Below are positions 42,021 through 49,930 of a stretch of DNA of 64,000 nucleotides, in pieces (within the stretch, counting starts at the first letter, position 1; each line of letters starts with the position of its first letter). The notes below the pieces were generated by a model. It was not told the DNA's origin and searched no databases. It saw only the letters and a list, made by a program, of their open reading frames with translations. A program made the translations under genes and the position numbers. Source of the DNA: Allobogoriella deserti. Its GTDB lineage: Bacteria > Actinomycetota > Actinomycetes > Actinomycetales > Actinomycetaceae. The stretch is from assembly GCF_042680605.1 (NCBI RefSeq), contig NZ_JBHUEE010000009.1, positions 62,001 to 126,000 of the forward strand, written 5' to 3'.

Positions 42021-42661
42021 GACTCCTCGTCGCCCGCCGCCGGCCGGGAGGTGGAGTCGTGACGGGCGCGGGCCGAGATCTGGACCGCCTTGACGACGTA
42101 GTCGACGCCGGTGATGACGGTCACGGCGACCGCGGCGAGCATGATGCCGAACGCGACGATCGCAATCGCGTCGGCCACGGCTCCGGGGACGAGATCCGCC
42201 CATGGCACGAGCAGCATGAGCAGGAACGTGATCTGGAGCACGGTCTTGGTCTTGCCGCCACTGCTCGCGGCCATGATCGCGCCTCGGCGTTTCATCACCT
42301 CGCGCAGTGCGGTGATCCCGAGCTCACGGACGATGATGACCACGGTCGCCCACCACGGCAGCAACCCGTCGATCGAGAGAAGCAGGAGCGCCGAGATGAC
42401 CAGGGCCTTGTCGGCGATCGGGTCCGCGAGCTTGCCGAAGTCGGTGACCAGCCCGCGCCGCCGGGCGATGGTGCCGTCGAGCTTGTCGGTCAGCGCCGCC
42501 ACCGCGAACACGCCGGTGGCCACGAGCCGCGTGGTGGTGGTCCCCTGCAGGAACAGCAGGACGAAGACCGGCACGAGCACGATGCGGACCATCGTCAGGA
42601 TGTTGGCGATGTTCCACAGCGGGACCGGCCGGTCGCCGGCACCGGCGGGTTGGGTCATCAC
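42017..42661 (-). CDS. pgsA: CDP-diacylglycerol-glycerol-3-phosphate 3-phosphatidyltransferase
   Basis: Membrane enzyme making phosphatidylglycerol phosphate. The 214 residues contain the CDP-alcohol phosphotransferase signature D-x2-DG-x2-AR-x7-G-x3-D-x3-D (from LTDKLDGTIARRRGLVTDFG onward). About six helices are predicted, with WNIANILTMVRIVLVPVFVLL at the N-terminus. GTG (42661) and ATG (42658) are adjacent; TAGGGT lies 6 nt before the GTG, so a leaderless start there is preferred. It is divergent from the CapA-like gene 76 bp away. Confidence 0.93.
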   Translation of the reverse strand: MMTQPAGAGDRPVPLWNIANILTMVRIVLVPVFVLLFLQGTTTTRLVATGVFAVAALTDKLDGTIARRRGLVTDFGKLADPIADKALVISALLLLSIDGLLPWWATVVIIVRELGITALREVMKRRGAIMAASSGGKTKTVLQITFLLMLLVPWADLVPGAVADAIAIVAFGIMLAAVAVTVITGVDYVVKAVQISARARHDSTSRPAAGDEES

Positions 42662-42667
42662 GCCCCC

Positions 42668-42673
42668 ACCCTA
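42668..42673 (-). promoter_or_regulatory. -10 box of a probable leaderless promoter (pgsA)
   Basis: TAGGGT on the minus strand (42673-42668), 6 nt, then GTG at 42661. Confidence 0.5.
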
Positions 42674-42724
42674 GAGCCCGCCCGCGACAGCTGCGGCCAG
42701 GTCGGTGTGAGGGTCGGCACGCCG

Positions 42725-42730
42725 TAGTCT
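42725..42730 (+). promoter_or_regulatory. -10 box of a probable leaderless promoter (CapA-like gene)
   Basis: TAGTCT, 7 nt, then ATG at 42738. It is back-to-back with the pgsA box. Confidence 0.6.
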
Positions 42731-42737
42731 GACGGGC

Positions 42738-44057
42738 ATGGCATCCGGTACCCGCCATGCGCGCGGCTCGCGGCGGGGGCCTCGGATCCCCGCCGCCGTC
42801 ATCCTCCTCACCGTGGCGGCGCTGGTCGCTGCCGTCGTCGGGCTGAACCTGGGGCGTGAGCCGCTCGCCCGCAGCGCCGAGGGACCGACCGCGGCGGAGC
42901 CGACCACACGGCCGGGCTCGGAGCCGACCACTGAAGCCCCCTCATCCCCGCCGCAGGGGTCCGAGGACGAGGACGTGGAGCTGACCATCCTGTCGGCGGG
43001 CGACGTCCTGCCGCACGAGTCGGTCAACCGCGCCGCCGAGACGGCTCAGGGCTGGGACTTCGTCCCGCTGATGTCGTCCACGCGCGCGTGGACCGCCGGT
43101 GCCGACCTCGCGCTGTGCAGCCTCGAGGTACCAATCCGCCCACCCGGTGAACAGGTCAGCGCCTACCCGGTCTTCGGGGCACCGGAGGAGCTCATCGGTT
43201 CGTTGCAGGAACTCGGTTGGGACGGGTGCACCACCGCAACGAACCACTCGATGGACCGCGGGGCGGCCGGCGTGACGCACACACTGGACCTGCTCGACGA
43301 GGCCGGCATGGGCCATGTCGGGACGGCGCGGACGCCGGCCGAGGCGGAGCAGCCCCAGCTGTACCGGTTGGAGCGCGAGAGCCGGGAGGTCACCGTCGCC
43401 CACCTCGCCGCGACCACGTCGGACAACGGCTTGCCCGCACCGGCGAACCAGCCGTGGATGGTCACCTCCGCCGACACCGGCGCCCTGATCGAGCAGGCCC
43501 GGCGCGCAAGGGACGACGGTGCCGATCTCGTCGTCGTCTCGATGCACTGGGGCACCGAGTACGTCGACTCCCCGATCGAGGAACAGACCAGGATCGCGTC
43601 GGCCCTGGCCGAAAGCGGCCAGGTGGACCTGATCTTCGGCAATCACTCGCACACGCCCCAGCCCCTCGAGCGACTCCCCGGGGGGCCGGACGGCGAGGGC
43701 ATGTGGGTGGCCTGGTCGATGGGCAACTTCATCTCCAACCAGGACGCGCTGTGCTGCCGCATGGAGACGGGCACCGGGATCATGGCGACGGCCACGGTGA
43801 CCGTCCCGTCGGACGGCGAGCCGCGGGTAACCGGCCTGGAGTGGGCGCCGGTCACCGTGGACCGGGAAGGCGGTCAGCGCATCCACCCGCTGCTCGACCT
43901 CATGAACGGCGAGCGTCCGGACGGATTGACGCTGGACGAAGCCACGCTGCAGCGTCGGTGGGACGGCGTGGTGGCTGTCATGGGCGAGGACCGGCTGCGG
44001 CGTCAGCCGCCCGAGAGCACCGGTCCGGGGCCCGAGGTGCTGCCGCGGGAGCGGTGA
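42738..44057 (+). CDS. CapA-family membrane-anchored metallophosphatase-like protein
   Basis: CapA/PgsA-capsule-type calcineurin-fold protein, 439 residues. A basic N-terminus and one helix (about 16-37) anchor it outside the membrane, followed by a Thr/Pro/Glu-rich linker (about 48-78). The domain has SAGDVLPHES, LEVPI, ATNHSMDRG, VVVSMHWGTEYVDSP and FGNHSHTPQPLE, the metal-site motifs of the family. In Bacillus CapA works in poly-gamma-glutamate export, but no capB/capC partner is present here, so a general cell-envelope role is all that can be said. It converges on ftsK with 4 bp between stops. Confidence 0.85.
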   Translation: MASGTRHARGSRRGPRIPAAVILLTVAALVAAVVGLNLGREPLARSAEGPTAAEPTTRPGSEPTTEAPSSPPQGSEDEDVELTILSAGDVLPHESVNRAAETAQGWDFVPLMSSTRAWTAGADLALCSLEVPIRPPGEQVSAYPVFGAPEELIGSLQELGWDGCTTATNHSMDRGAAGVTHTLDLLDEAGMGHVGTARTPAEAEQPQLYRLERESREVTVAHLAATTSDNGLPAPANQPWMVTSADTGALIEQARRARDDGADLVVVSMHWGTEYVDSPIEEQTRIASALAESGQVDLIFGNHSHTPQPLERLPGGPDGEGMWVAWSMGNFISNQDALCCRMETGTGIMATATVTVPSDGEPRVTGLEWAPVTVDREGGQRIHPLLDLMNGERPDGLTLDEATLQRRWDGVVAVMGEDRLRRQPPESTGPGPEVLPRER

Positions 44058-44061
44058 CCCC

Positions 44062-46848
44062 TCAGCGCCCGGTCAGTGCCCAGGCGTCCTCACCGTCGTC
44101 GTCCTCGTCGTCGTACACGGTTCCCGCCGGCGGCAGGTGTCCGTCCACACCGTCGGCGTACGGGTCCTCGCCGCCGCCGGCGGAGGCGTACCCGTCCGGC
44201 TCGTCCGCGACCTCCTGGTCGTACGGCATGTCCGCGCCGTCCGCAGGCGGCGGGTCGTCACCGCGGATCCGGGCCAGCGTGGCCGCCAGGTCGTCCGGCT
44301 GGACGAGCACGTCGCGCGCCTTCGACCCCTCGGACGGGCCGACCACCTCGCGCGACTCCAGCAGGTCCATGAGTCGTCCCGCCTTGGCGAAGCCCACTCG
44401 GAGCTTGCGCTGCAGCATCGAGGTGGAGCCGAACTGGGTGGTGACGACTAGCTCGGCCGCCTGCAGCAGCAGGTCGAGGTCATCGCCGATGTCCTCGTCG
44501 ATCTGCTTCTTCTGCTGCGGCTGGATGACGTCCTCGCGGTAGACCGGCTGCAGCTGCTCCTTGACGTGGCTGACGACCGCGTGGATCTCCGACTCGGTGA
44601 CCCACGCGCCCTGCACACGCATCGGCTTGGCCGATCCCATGGGCAGGAAGAGCGCGTCACCCTGTCCGATGAGCTTCTCCGCGCCGGGCTGGTCGAGCAC
44701 GACCCGGGAGTCGGCGAGCGAGGACGTGGCGAAGGCCAGCCGCGAGGGCACATTCGCCTTGATCAGACCGGTGACGACGTCGACCGAGGGGCGCTGCGTG
44801 GCCAGGACCAGGTGGATGCCGGCTGCCCGGGCGAGCTGAGTGATGCGCTGAATGGACGCCTCGACGTCACGCGGGGCGACCATCATCAGGTCGGCGAGCT
44901 CGTCGACGATCACCAGCAGGTACGGATACGGCGCGATCTTCCGCTCGCTTCCCGCCGGCGGGCGCACCTTGCCGGCCCGGACGGCGGCGTTGAAGTCGTC
45001 GATGTGCTTGAAGCCGAAGGTGGACAGATCGTCGTAGCGCGCGTCCATCTCCCGCACCACCCACTCGAGCGCCTCGGCGGCCTTCTTGGGGTTGGTGATG
45101 ATCGGGGTGATGAGGTGCGGGATGCCCTCATAGATGGACAGCTCGACGCGTTTGGGGTCGACCAGCACCATGCGCACCTCCTCGGGGGTGGCGCGCATCA
45201 TGATCGAGGTGATCAGCGAGTTGACGAAGCTCGACTTACCGGCACCGGTGGCGCCCGCGACCAGGAGGTGGGGCATCTTCGCCATGTTGGCGATGACGTA
45301 GCCACCTTCGACGTCCTTGCCCACTCCCATGACGAGCGGGTGCTCGGTGCGTCGCGCCGCGCCCGAACGCAGCACGTCACCGAGGACGACCGTCTCGCGG
45401 TCCGAGTTCGGGATCTCGACGCCGATGGCCGACTTGCCCGGGATCGGCGAGAGGATGCGCACGTCGGCGCTGGCGACGGCGTAGGCGATGTTCTTGCTCA
45501 GCGCGGTGATGCGCTCGACCTTCACGCCGGGGCCGAGCTCGAGCTCGTACCGCGTCACCGTCGGCCCACGGGAGAACCCGGTGACCGTGGCGTTGACGGA
45601 GAAGTCGGTGAGCACCTGCGTGAGGGATTCGACCACGCGGTCGTTGGCGGCCGAGCGCGCCTTGTGCGGGGCGCCGTGGACGAGGACCTCGTCCGAGGGA
45701 AGGGTGTACACGACATCCGGCGCCAGCTCCAGCTGCTCCGCCCGCGCCGGCAGCGGCTGAGTGGGCGGGGGCGTCAGCTCGGACTTGTCCTGCTGCGCCT
45801 GGTCACCGGCCGAGTCGGCGGTCGAGGCCGTCGCGCCCGTACCAGCAGAGCCGGCGGAGGCACCCTTGCGGCCCTTCCGCTTGCTGCCCGGCGTCGCCGC
45901 CTCGTCGGCCGGGACGAGCTCGGCGGCCCTGGCGAACGCCTCGTCGCCGGTGTACTCGCCCGGCACGACCGGTTCGCCACCGTCCGCTCGCGCCTTGTCC
46001 GCCTTCTTTCGACGGCGTGGCGACGGCGGCCGGTGGCTGCCGTCGGCCGCCACGACCTCGGTGGCCGCGGTGTCGGCGGCGCCGGCCTCCCCGCCCGACC
46101 GTCCGAGCAGCCAGTCGACGCCCGCACGCAGGCGCCCGGGGACCGCCGCGACCGGGGTCGCTGTGACGACGAGGAGGCCGAACAGGCCGATCAGCACAAG
46201 GATGGGGACGGCCCCCCATTCGCTGAGCAGGATCGTCAGCGGCGCTCCGAAGACCCAGCCCAGAAGGCCCCCGGCGCGCTCGAGCGCGGCGAAGTCCGCG
46301 CCCGGATCGGGCAGGCCGGAGGCGATGTGGACGAGGCCGCACACCGCGGCGATGATCGCGGTGCCGCCGACCGCGACGCGGACGTCGGCCTGCGCCCGTT
46401 CGGGATGGCGCATCACCCGCACGGCCATGACCAGCAGGACGAAGGGCAGCAGCACACCGAGCACACCGACCACACCGGCCGCCACGTGGTGGATGACGGT
46501 CCCTGCGGCTCCGGAGAGGCCGAACCACTCGCGCAGGGCGATGACGATCGCCAGGCCGAGCAGGAAGAAGCCGATACCGTCACGTCGCAGCGCCGGTGCC
46601 GCGGACTCGGTGTCCTTGGCGCTGTTGCCGAGGCGTGCGATGCCACCCACCAGGTGCGCTCCTGTCATCCAGATGCTCGAGACCATGCGCACCGGCAGCG
46701 AGGACCGCTTCGGGCGCGACGATGCCGTCGACCGCCCGCCGCCACGCGTGCGAGGAGTGCTGCGCGCGCCCTTCTTGCGCGTGCCGCCGCTCCGGGAGCT
46801 GCGTGTCGTCGAGGCCGACCGTCCGGGGGAAGTCGTACGGGTAGCCAT
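44062..46848 (-). CDS. ftsK: DNA translocase FtsK
   Basis: Septum-located DNA pump that completes chromosome segregation. The ATG at 46848 gives 928 residues. A Ser/Arg/Thr-rich head (1-50) is followed by about four membrane helices (91-108, 120-142, 158-178, 205-235) and a charged Ala/Gly linker (about 240-370). The motor has Walker A GATGAGKSS (near 533), Walker B LLVIVDELADLMM and LATQRPSVDVVTGLIKANVPSR. A C-terminal gamma winged helix (GSTSMLQRKLRVGFAKAGRLMDLLE) would read KOPS sites. An acidic tail ends the protein. GGGAG lies 4 nt before the ATG. Confidence 0.95.
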   Translation of the reverse strand: MATRTTSPGRSASTTRSSRSGGTRKKGARSTPRTRGGGRSTASSRPKRSSLPVRMVSSIWMTGAHLVGGIARLGNSAKDTESAAPALRRDGIGFFLLGLAIVIALREWFGLSGAAGTVIHHVAAGVVGVLGVLLPFVLLVMAVRVMRHPERAQADVRVAVGGTAIIAAVCGLVHIASGLPDPGADFAALERAGGLLGWVFGAPLTILLSEWGAVPILVLIGLFGLLVVTATPVAAVPGRLRAGVDWLLGRSGGEAGAADTAATEVVAADGSHRPPSPRRRKKADKARADGGEPVVPGEYTGDEAFARAAELVPADEAATPGSKRKGRKGASAGSAGTGATASTADSAGDQAQQDKSELTPPPTQPLPARAEQLELAPDVVYTLPSDEVLVHGAPHKARSAANDRVVESLTQVLTDFSVNATVTGFSRGPTVTRYELELGPGVKVERITALSKNIAYAVASADVRILSPIPGKSAIGVEIPNSDRETVVLGDVLRSGAARRTEHPLVMGVGKDVEGGYVIANMAKMPHLLVAGATGAGKSSFVNSLITSIMMRATPEEVRMVLVDPKRVELSIYEGIPHLITPIITNPKKAAEALEWVVREMDARYDDLSTFGFKHIDDFNAAVRAGKVRPPAGSERKIAPYPYLLVIVDELADLMMVAPRDVEASIQRITQLARAAGIHLVLATQRPSVDVVTGLIKANVPSRLAFATSSLADSRVVLDQPGAEKLIGQGDALFLPMGSAKPMRVQGAWVTESEIHAVVSHVKEQLQPVYREDVIQPQQKKQIDEDIGDDLDLLLQAAELVVTTQFGSTSMLQRKLRVGFAKAGRLMDLLESREVVGPSEGSKARDVLVQPDDLAATLARIRGDDPPPADGADMPYDQEVADEPDGYASAGGGEDPYADGVDGHLPPAGTVYDDEDDDGEDAWALTGR

Positions 46849-46911
46849 GACACTCCCAACGTAGCGGCGGCACGCCGATTCGGCACGCACCGGCGCGCCG
46901 GGCCGCGACGG

Positions 46912-47322
46912 TCAGGACGTCAGGAGCCCGATACCGAGCGTGAGAAGGCCCGCGATGAGGAAGGCGGCGCCGATCCCCAGCAGCACGACGAGCCGGTTCG
47001 GTCCGGTCCGGTCGCGCCCGAGCGCGGAGAGGAAGAAGCCCGCGGGCATGACGATGGCGGCCACCAGGACGCCCGTGCGGGCCAGCCACTGCCAGGCGCC
47101 GGTGAGCGTGGTGGCTTCGGTCAGCAGCAGGCAGACCAGCCCGAGGACGATGAAGACGCCGGCGTGGGCGTGGCCGGCACGGAAGAAGGCCGCCTGGAAC
47201 GGCGTGGCCGGTACGACGCCGCGCACCACCTTCGTGAGGAAGTAGCCGCCGGTCGTCACGGTCGTGGCGGCAAGGATCGCGAGGCCGGCGGTCACCCGGG
47301 CGGCGTCGGAGAGTTCGAGCAT
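46912..47322 (-). CDS. Four-helix membrane protein of unknown function
   Basis: Not recognised. The ATG at 47322, with a GAGGAGG site, gives 136 residues with four predicted helices (about 10-30, 48-72, 80-102, 108-133). There is an unusual FFRAGHAHAGVFIVLG segment in helix 2 with two histidines in the membrane, which could bind metal or haem; this is speculative. The gene is divergent from a TetR regulator, and the TetR-type operator overlaps its own core promoter, so it is probably the repressed target. It could be an efflux or stress protein. An in-frame ATG 10 codons upstream is less likely. Confidence 0.7.
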   Translation of the reverse strand: MLELSDAARVTAGLAILAATTVTTGGYFLTKVVRGVVPATPFQAAFFRAGHAHAGVFIVLGLVCLLLTEATTLTGAWQWLARTGVLVAAIVMPAGFFLSALGRDRTGPNRLVVLLGIGAAFLIAGLLTLGIGLLTS

Positions 47323-47345
47323 GGAGACCTCCTCGAGCACATTTT

Positions 47346-47363
47346 CTAACACCGTTAGCTAAC
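47346..47363. promoter_or_regulatory. TetR-type operator
   Basis: CTAACACCGTTAGCTAAC contains three alternating half-sites, CTAAC/GTTAG/CTAAC. They form the palindromes CTAAC-ACC-GTTAG (47346-47358) and GTTAGCTAAC (47354-47363). It lies 24 nt upstream of the membrane-protein ATG and about 40 nt upstream of the TetR start. Confidence 0.75.
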
Positions 47364-47391
47364 AGCGTGAGAGAACATGGCGCAAGCGGTT

Positions 47392-47397
47392 TACGAT
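47392..47397 (+). promoter_or_regulatory. -10 box of a probable leaderless promoter (tetR)
   Basis: TACGAT, 6 nt, then GTG at 47404. This spacing rejects the ATG at 47377, which lies upstream of the box. Confidence 0.6.
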
Positions 47398-47403
47398 GCG
47401 AGC

Positions 47404-48009
47404 GTGCCCCGACCTCGAACGCATGACGACGCCGTGCGGATACGACTGCTCGAGGCCGCGTCGACCGCAGTGGCCGACGGTGGTGCCGCCGCGCTCTCGC
47501 TGCGTGGTGTCGCCGCCGCCGCCGACACCACGACGGCCGCGGTCTACACGCTCTTCGGCAGTCGCGAGGCCCTCCTGGAGGCGACCGTCACCGAGGGATT
47601 CCGGCGGTTCGGCGCGCATCTCGACGCCGTCCCGCGCACGGCCGACCCGGGTGCTGACCTCCTCGCGCTCGGCGTCGCCTACCGGGACAACGCACTCGAG
47701 AACCCGCACTTCTACCGCGTCATGTTCAGCCCGGACACCACCGGCGCGGGCTCGGCCGAGACCGAACTACGTCCTGCCGGAGTGCACAACCCGACCTTCG
47801 CCGTCCTGCGCGACGCCGTCGCCCGGGCCACCGGATGGCCCGAGCCGGAGGCCGAGGCGGGCGCAGTCCAGCTGTGGGCATTCGCCCACGGCCTGGTGAG
47901 CCTGGAGCTGGCCGGACTGTTGCCCGGCGAACCGTCCGAACGGCGAGCCCACTACGTCTCCGCGTTGCGCACCGCCCGGCTGTCGGAGGTGCCGCACCGG
48001 ACGGAATAG
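47404..48009 (+). CDS. TetR-family regulator
   Basis: TetR repressor of 201 residues starting VPRPRTHDDAVRIRLLEAAS, a common TetR opening. The helix-turn-helix is ALSLRGVAAAADTTTAAVYTLFGSREALLEAT. The C-terminal domain (AYRDNALENPHFYRVMF, WAFAHGLVSLELAGLLPG) is of the TetR_C_33/WHG-type common in actinobacteria. The ligand is unknown. The operator just upstream implies control of the divergent membrane-protein gene and of itself. The start follows from the leaderless -10 box. Confidence 0.88.
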   Translation: MPRPRTHDDAVRIRLLEAASTAVADGGAAALSLRGVAAAADTTTAAVYTLFGSREALLEATVTEGFRRFGAHLDAVPRTADPGADLLALGVAYRDNALENPHFYRVMFSPDTTGAGSAETELRPAGVHNPTFAVLRDAVARATGWPEPEAEAGAVQLWAFAHGLVSLELAGLLPGEPSERRAHYVSALRTARLSEVPHRTE

Positions 48010-48014
48010 CACCC

Positions 48015-48119
48015 CTGCGTCGTCATCAGGCCTCCACCCCACGGTCGGCCCTCCTCAACTCCGCCTCGGCAGGAGACTCGTCCCTCGCTCCTCCCTCGGC
48101 TGCGTCGTCGTCAGGCCTC
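48015..48119. repeat. Duplicated 20-bp gene end beyond rnj
   Basis: CTGCGTCGTCATCAGGCCTC (48015-48034) nearly repeats CTGCGTCGTCGTCAGGCCTC (48100-48119), which contains the rnj stop codon; one base differs and the offset is 85 bp. ACGGTCGG is also shared just inside both copies. It looks like a decayed duplication of the rnj 3' end. Confidence 0.6.
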
Positions 48120-49796
48120 TACGACGGTCGGGATGATCATCGGGCTGCGGCGCAACCGCTTCGCCGCCCAGCGCCCGACCACCCGCCGCATGGCCTGCTG
48201 CATCTGGTGGGTGTCGGCGTTGCCCCGTCCGACCACCTCGTTGAGGGCCGAGGTGACGTCCGGGAGGATCGCGTCGAAGACCTTGTCGTCCTCGGCCATC
48301 CCCCGCGCCTGGATGTGCGGCCCGGTGATGACCCGCCCGGACGAGGCGTCGACGACGGCAAAGATCGCGATGAAGCCCTCCTCACCGAGGATGCGTCGAT
48401 CCTTGAGCTCGGCATCGGTGATCTCACCGACCGAGGAGCCGTCCACATAGACGTATCCGCACGGCACCGCCCCCGCGATCCGCGCCCGGCCGTCGACGAG
48501 ATCCACCGCGACGCCGTCCTCGGCGAGGACGACGCGCTCGGCCGGGACGCCGGTCTGCACGGCCAGTGCCCCGTTCGCCACGAGATGGCGGATCTCGCCG
48601 TGCACCGGCATGACGTTGCCCGGACGCAGGATGTTGTAGACGTACAACAGCTCCCCGGCCGAGGCATGACCGGAGACGTGCACCCGGGCATTGCCCTGGT
48701 GGACGACCTTGGCGCCCAGCCGCATGAGGCCGTTGATGACGCGGAAGACCGAGTTCTCGTTCCCCGGGATGAGCGAGGAGGCGAAGATCACCGTGTCGCC
48801 GGGCCCGACCGAGACCCGGTGGTCCCGGTTCGCGATCCGGCTCAGCGCGGCCATCGGCTCACCCTGTGAGCCGGTGGCCATGAGCACGGTCTCCGACGGC
48901 GGGTGGTCAGCGATCGACTTGACGTCGATCAGGGTGCCCGGCGGGACGTTGAGATAACCGAGGTCCGCGGCGATACCCATGTTCCGGATCATCGACCGGC
49001 CCACCAGCGCCACCTTGCGCTCATGCAGTGCTGCGGCGTCGAGGACCTGCTGGACACGGTGCACGTGCGAGGCGAAGGACGCCACCACGATCTGCCCCTC
49101 GGCCTGGGCGAAGACGTTGTCCAGCACCGGGCCGATGTCGCGCTCGTGCGCCGTGAAGCCTGGCACCTCGGCGTTGGTGGAGTCCACGAGGGCCAGGTCC
49201 ACGCCCTCCTCACCGAGGCGCGCGAAGGCCCGCAGGTCGGTGATCCGACCGTCGAGCGGCAGCTGGTCCATCTTGAAATCGCCGGTGTGCAGCACGGTGC
49301 CGGCCGGGGTCCGGATCACCACGGCGAGTCCGTCCGGGATGGAGTGGTTCACGGCGACGAACTCGAGGCCGAAGGGCCCGAGCTGCTCGGACTGACCTTC
49401 GCGTACGGCGAGCGTCACCGGTGTGATCCGGTGTTCCTTGAGCTTCGCCTCGATGAAGGCCAGGGTCAGCTGGCTGCCCAGGATGGGGATGTCCGGACGG
49501 CGGCGCAGCAGGTAGGGCACGCCGCCGATGTGGTCCTCGTGCCCATGGGTGAGCACGACGGCCTCGATGTCGTCGAGACGCTCCTCGAGGTAGTCGAAGT
49601 CCGGAAGGATGAGATCGACACCGGGTTGGTGGTCCTCCGGGAACAGCACGCCGCAGTCGACGATGAGCAGGCGGCCCGCATACTCGAAGACCGTCATGTT
49701 GCGGCCCACCTCGCCGAGTCCGCCGAGCGGGACGACGCGGAGTCCACCCTCCGGCACGGGAGGGGGCGGGGTCAGTTCAGGATGCGGGTGACTCAC
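48111..49796 (-). CDS. rnj: Ribonuclease J
   Basis: Metallo-beta-lactamase/beta-CASP ribonuclease with 5'-3' exo- and endonuclease activity, central to mRNA decay and rRNA maturation. The GTG at 49796 gives 561 residues starting VSHPHPELTPPPP. The zinc site is HGHEDHIGG (His84, His86, Asp88, His89), with VNHSIPDG, HTGDFKMD, VDSTNAEVPG, the beta-CASP region (VASFASHVHRVQQVLDAA), and HVSGHASAGEL and MPVHGEIRHL near the C-terminus. No clear ribosome site; CAAGAT lies 6 nt upstream and may be a weak leaderless -10. dapA lies about 4.2 kb upstream on the same strand, separated by the sugar transporter. Confidence 0.95.
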   Translation of the reverse strand: MSHPHPELTPPPPVPEGGLRVVPLGGLGEVGRNMTVFEYAGRLLIVDCGVLFPEDHQPGVDLILPDFDYLEERLDDIEAVVLTHGHEDHIGGVPYLLRRRPDIPILGSQLTLAFIEAKLKEHRITPVTLAVREGQSEQLGPFGLEFVAVNHSIPDGLAVVIRTPAGTVLHTGDFKMDQLPLDGRITDLRAFARLGEEGVDLALVDSTNAEVPGFTAHERDIGPVLDNVFAQAEGQIVVASFASHVHRVQQVLDAAALHERKVALVGRSMIRNMGIAADLGYLNVPPGTLIDVKSIADHPPSETVLMATGSQGEPMAALSRIANRDHRVSVGPGDTVIFASSLIPGNENSVFRVINGLMRLGAKVVHQGNARVHVSGHASAGELLYVYNILRPGNVMPVHGEIRHLVANGALAVQTGVPAERVVLAEDGVAVDLVDGRARIAGAVPCGYVYVDGSSVGEITDAELKDRRILGEEGFIAIFAVVDASSGRVITGPHIQARGMAEDDKVFDAILPDVTSALNEVVGRGNADTHQMQQAMRRVVGRWAAKRLRRSPMIIPTVVEA

Positions 49797-49832
49797 GCGA
49801 CCATCTTGCCAGGCCGACGTCGCACCGAAACT

Positions 49833-49842
49833 CTTTCGAAAG
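49833..49842. promoter_or_regulatory. Palindromic operator (CTTTCGAAAG) upstream of the sugar importer
   Basis: A perfect 10-bp palindrome, within GAAACTCTTTCGAAAG, lies 89 nt before the binding-protein ATG. It resembles operators of LacI-family sugar repressors such as CebR in actinobacteria. No LacI gene is in the window, so the regulator must lie elsewhere. Confidence 0.5.
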
Positions 49843-49930
49843 CTCGCGCTACCGGCCACGGCACTTTTCCGCCGCCATCGTGTCAGACTCACGCTTGACA
49901 GACCGATCAGCGCAGACCGGGAGCTTCATC

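Noticed and set aside
44566..47349. A 927-codon open frame antisense to ftsK
   Set aside because: The minus strand encodes a full FtsK. The plus frame has the Asp/Val/Arg-rich composition of a GC-driven shadow.
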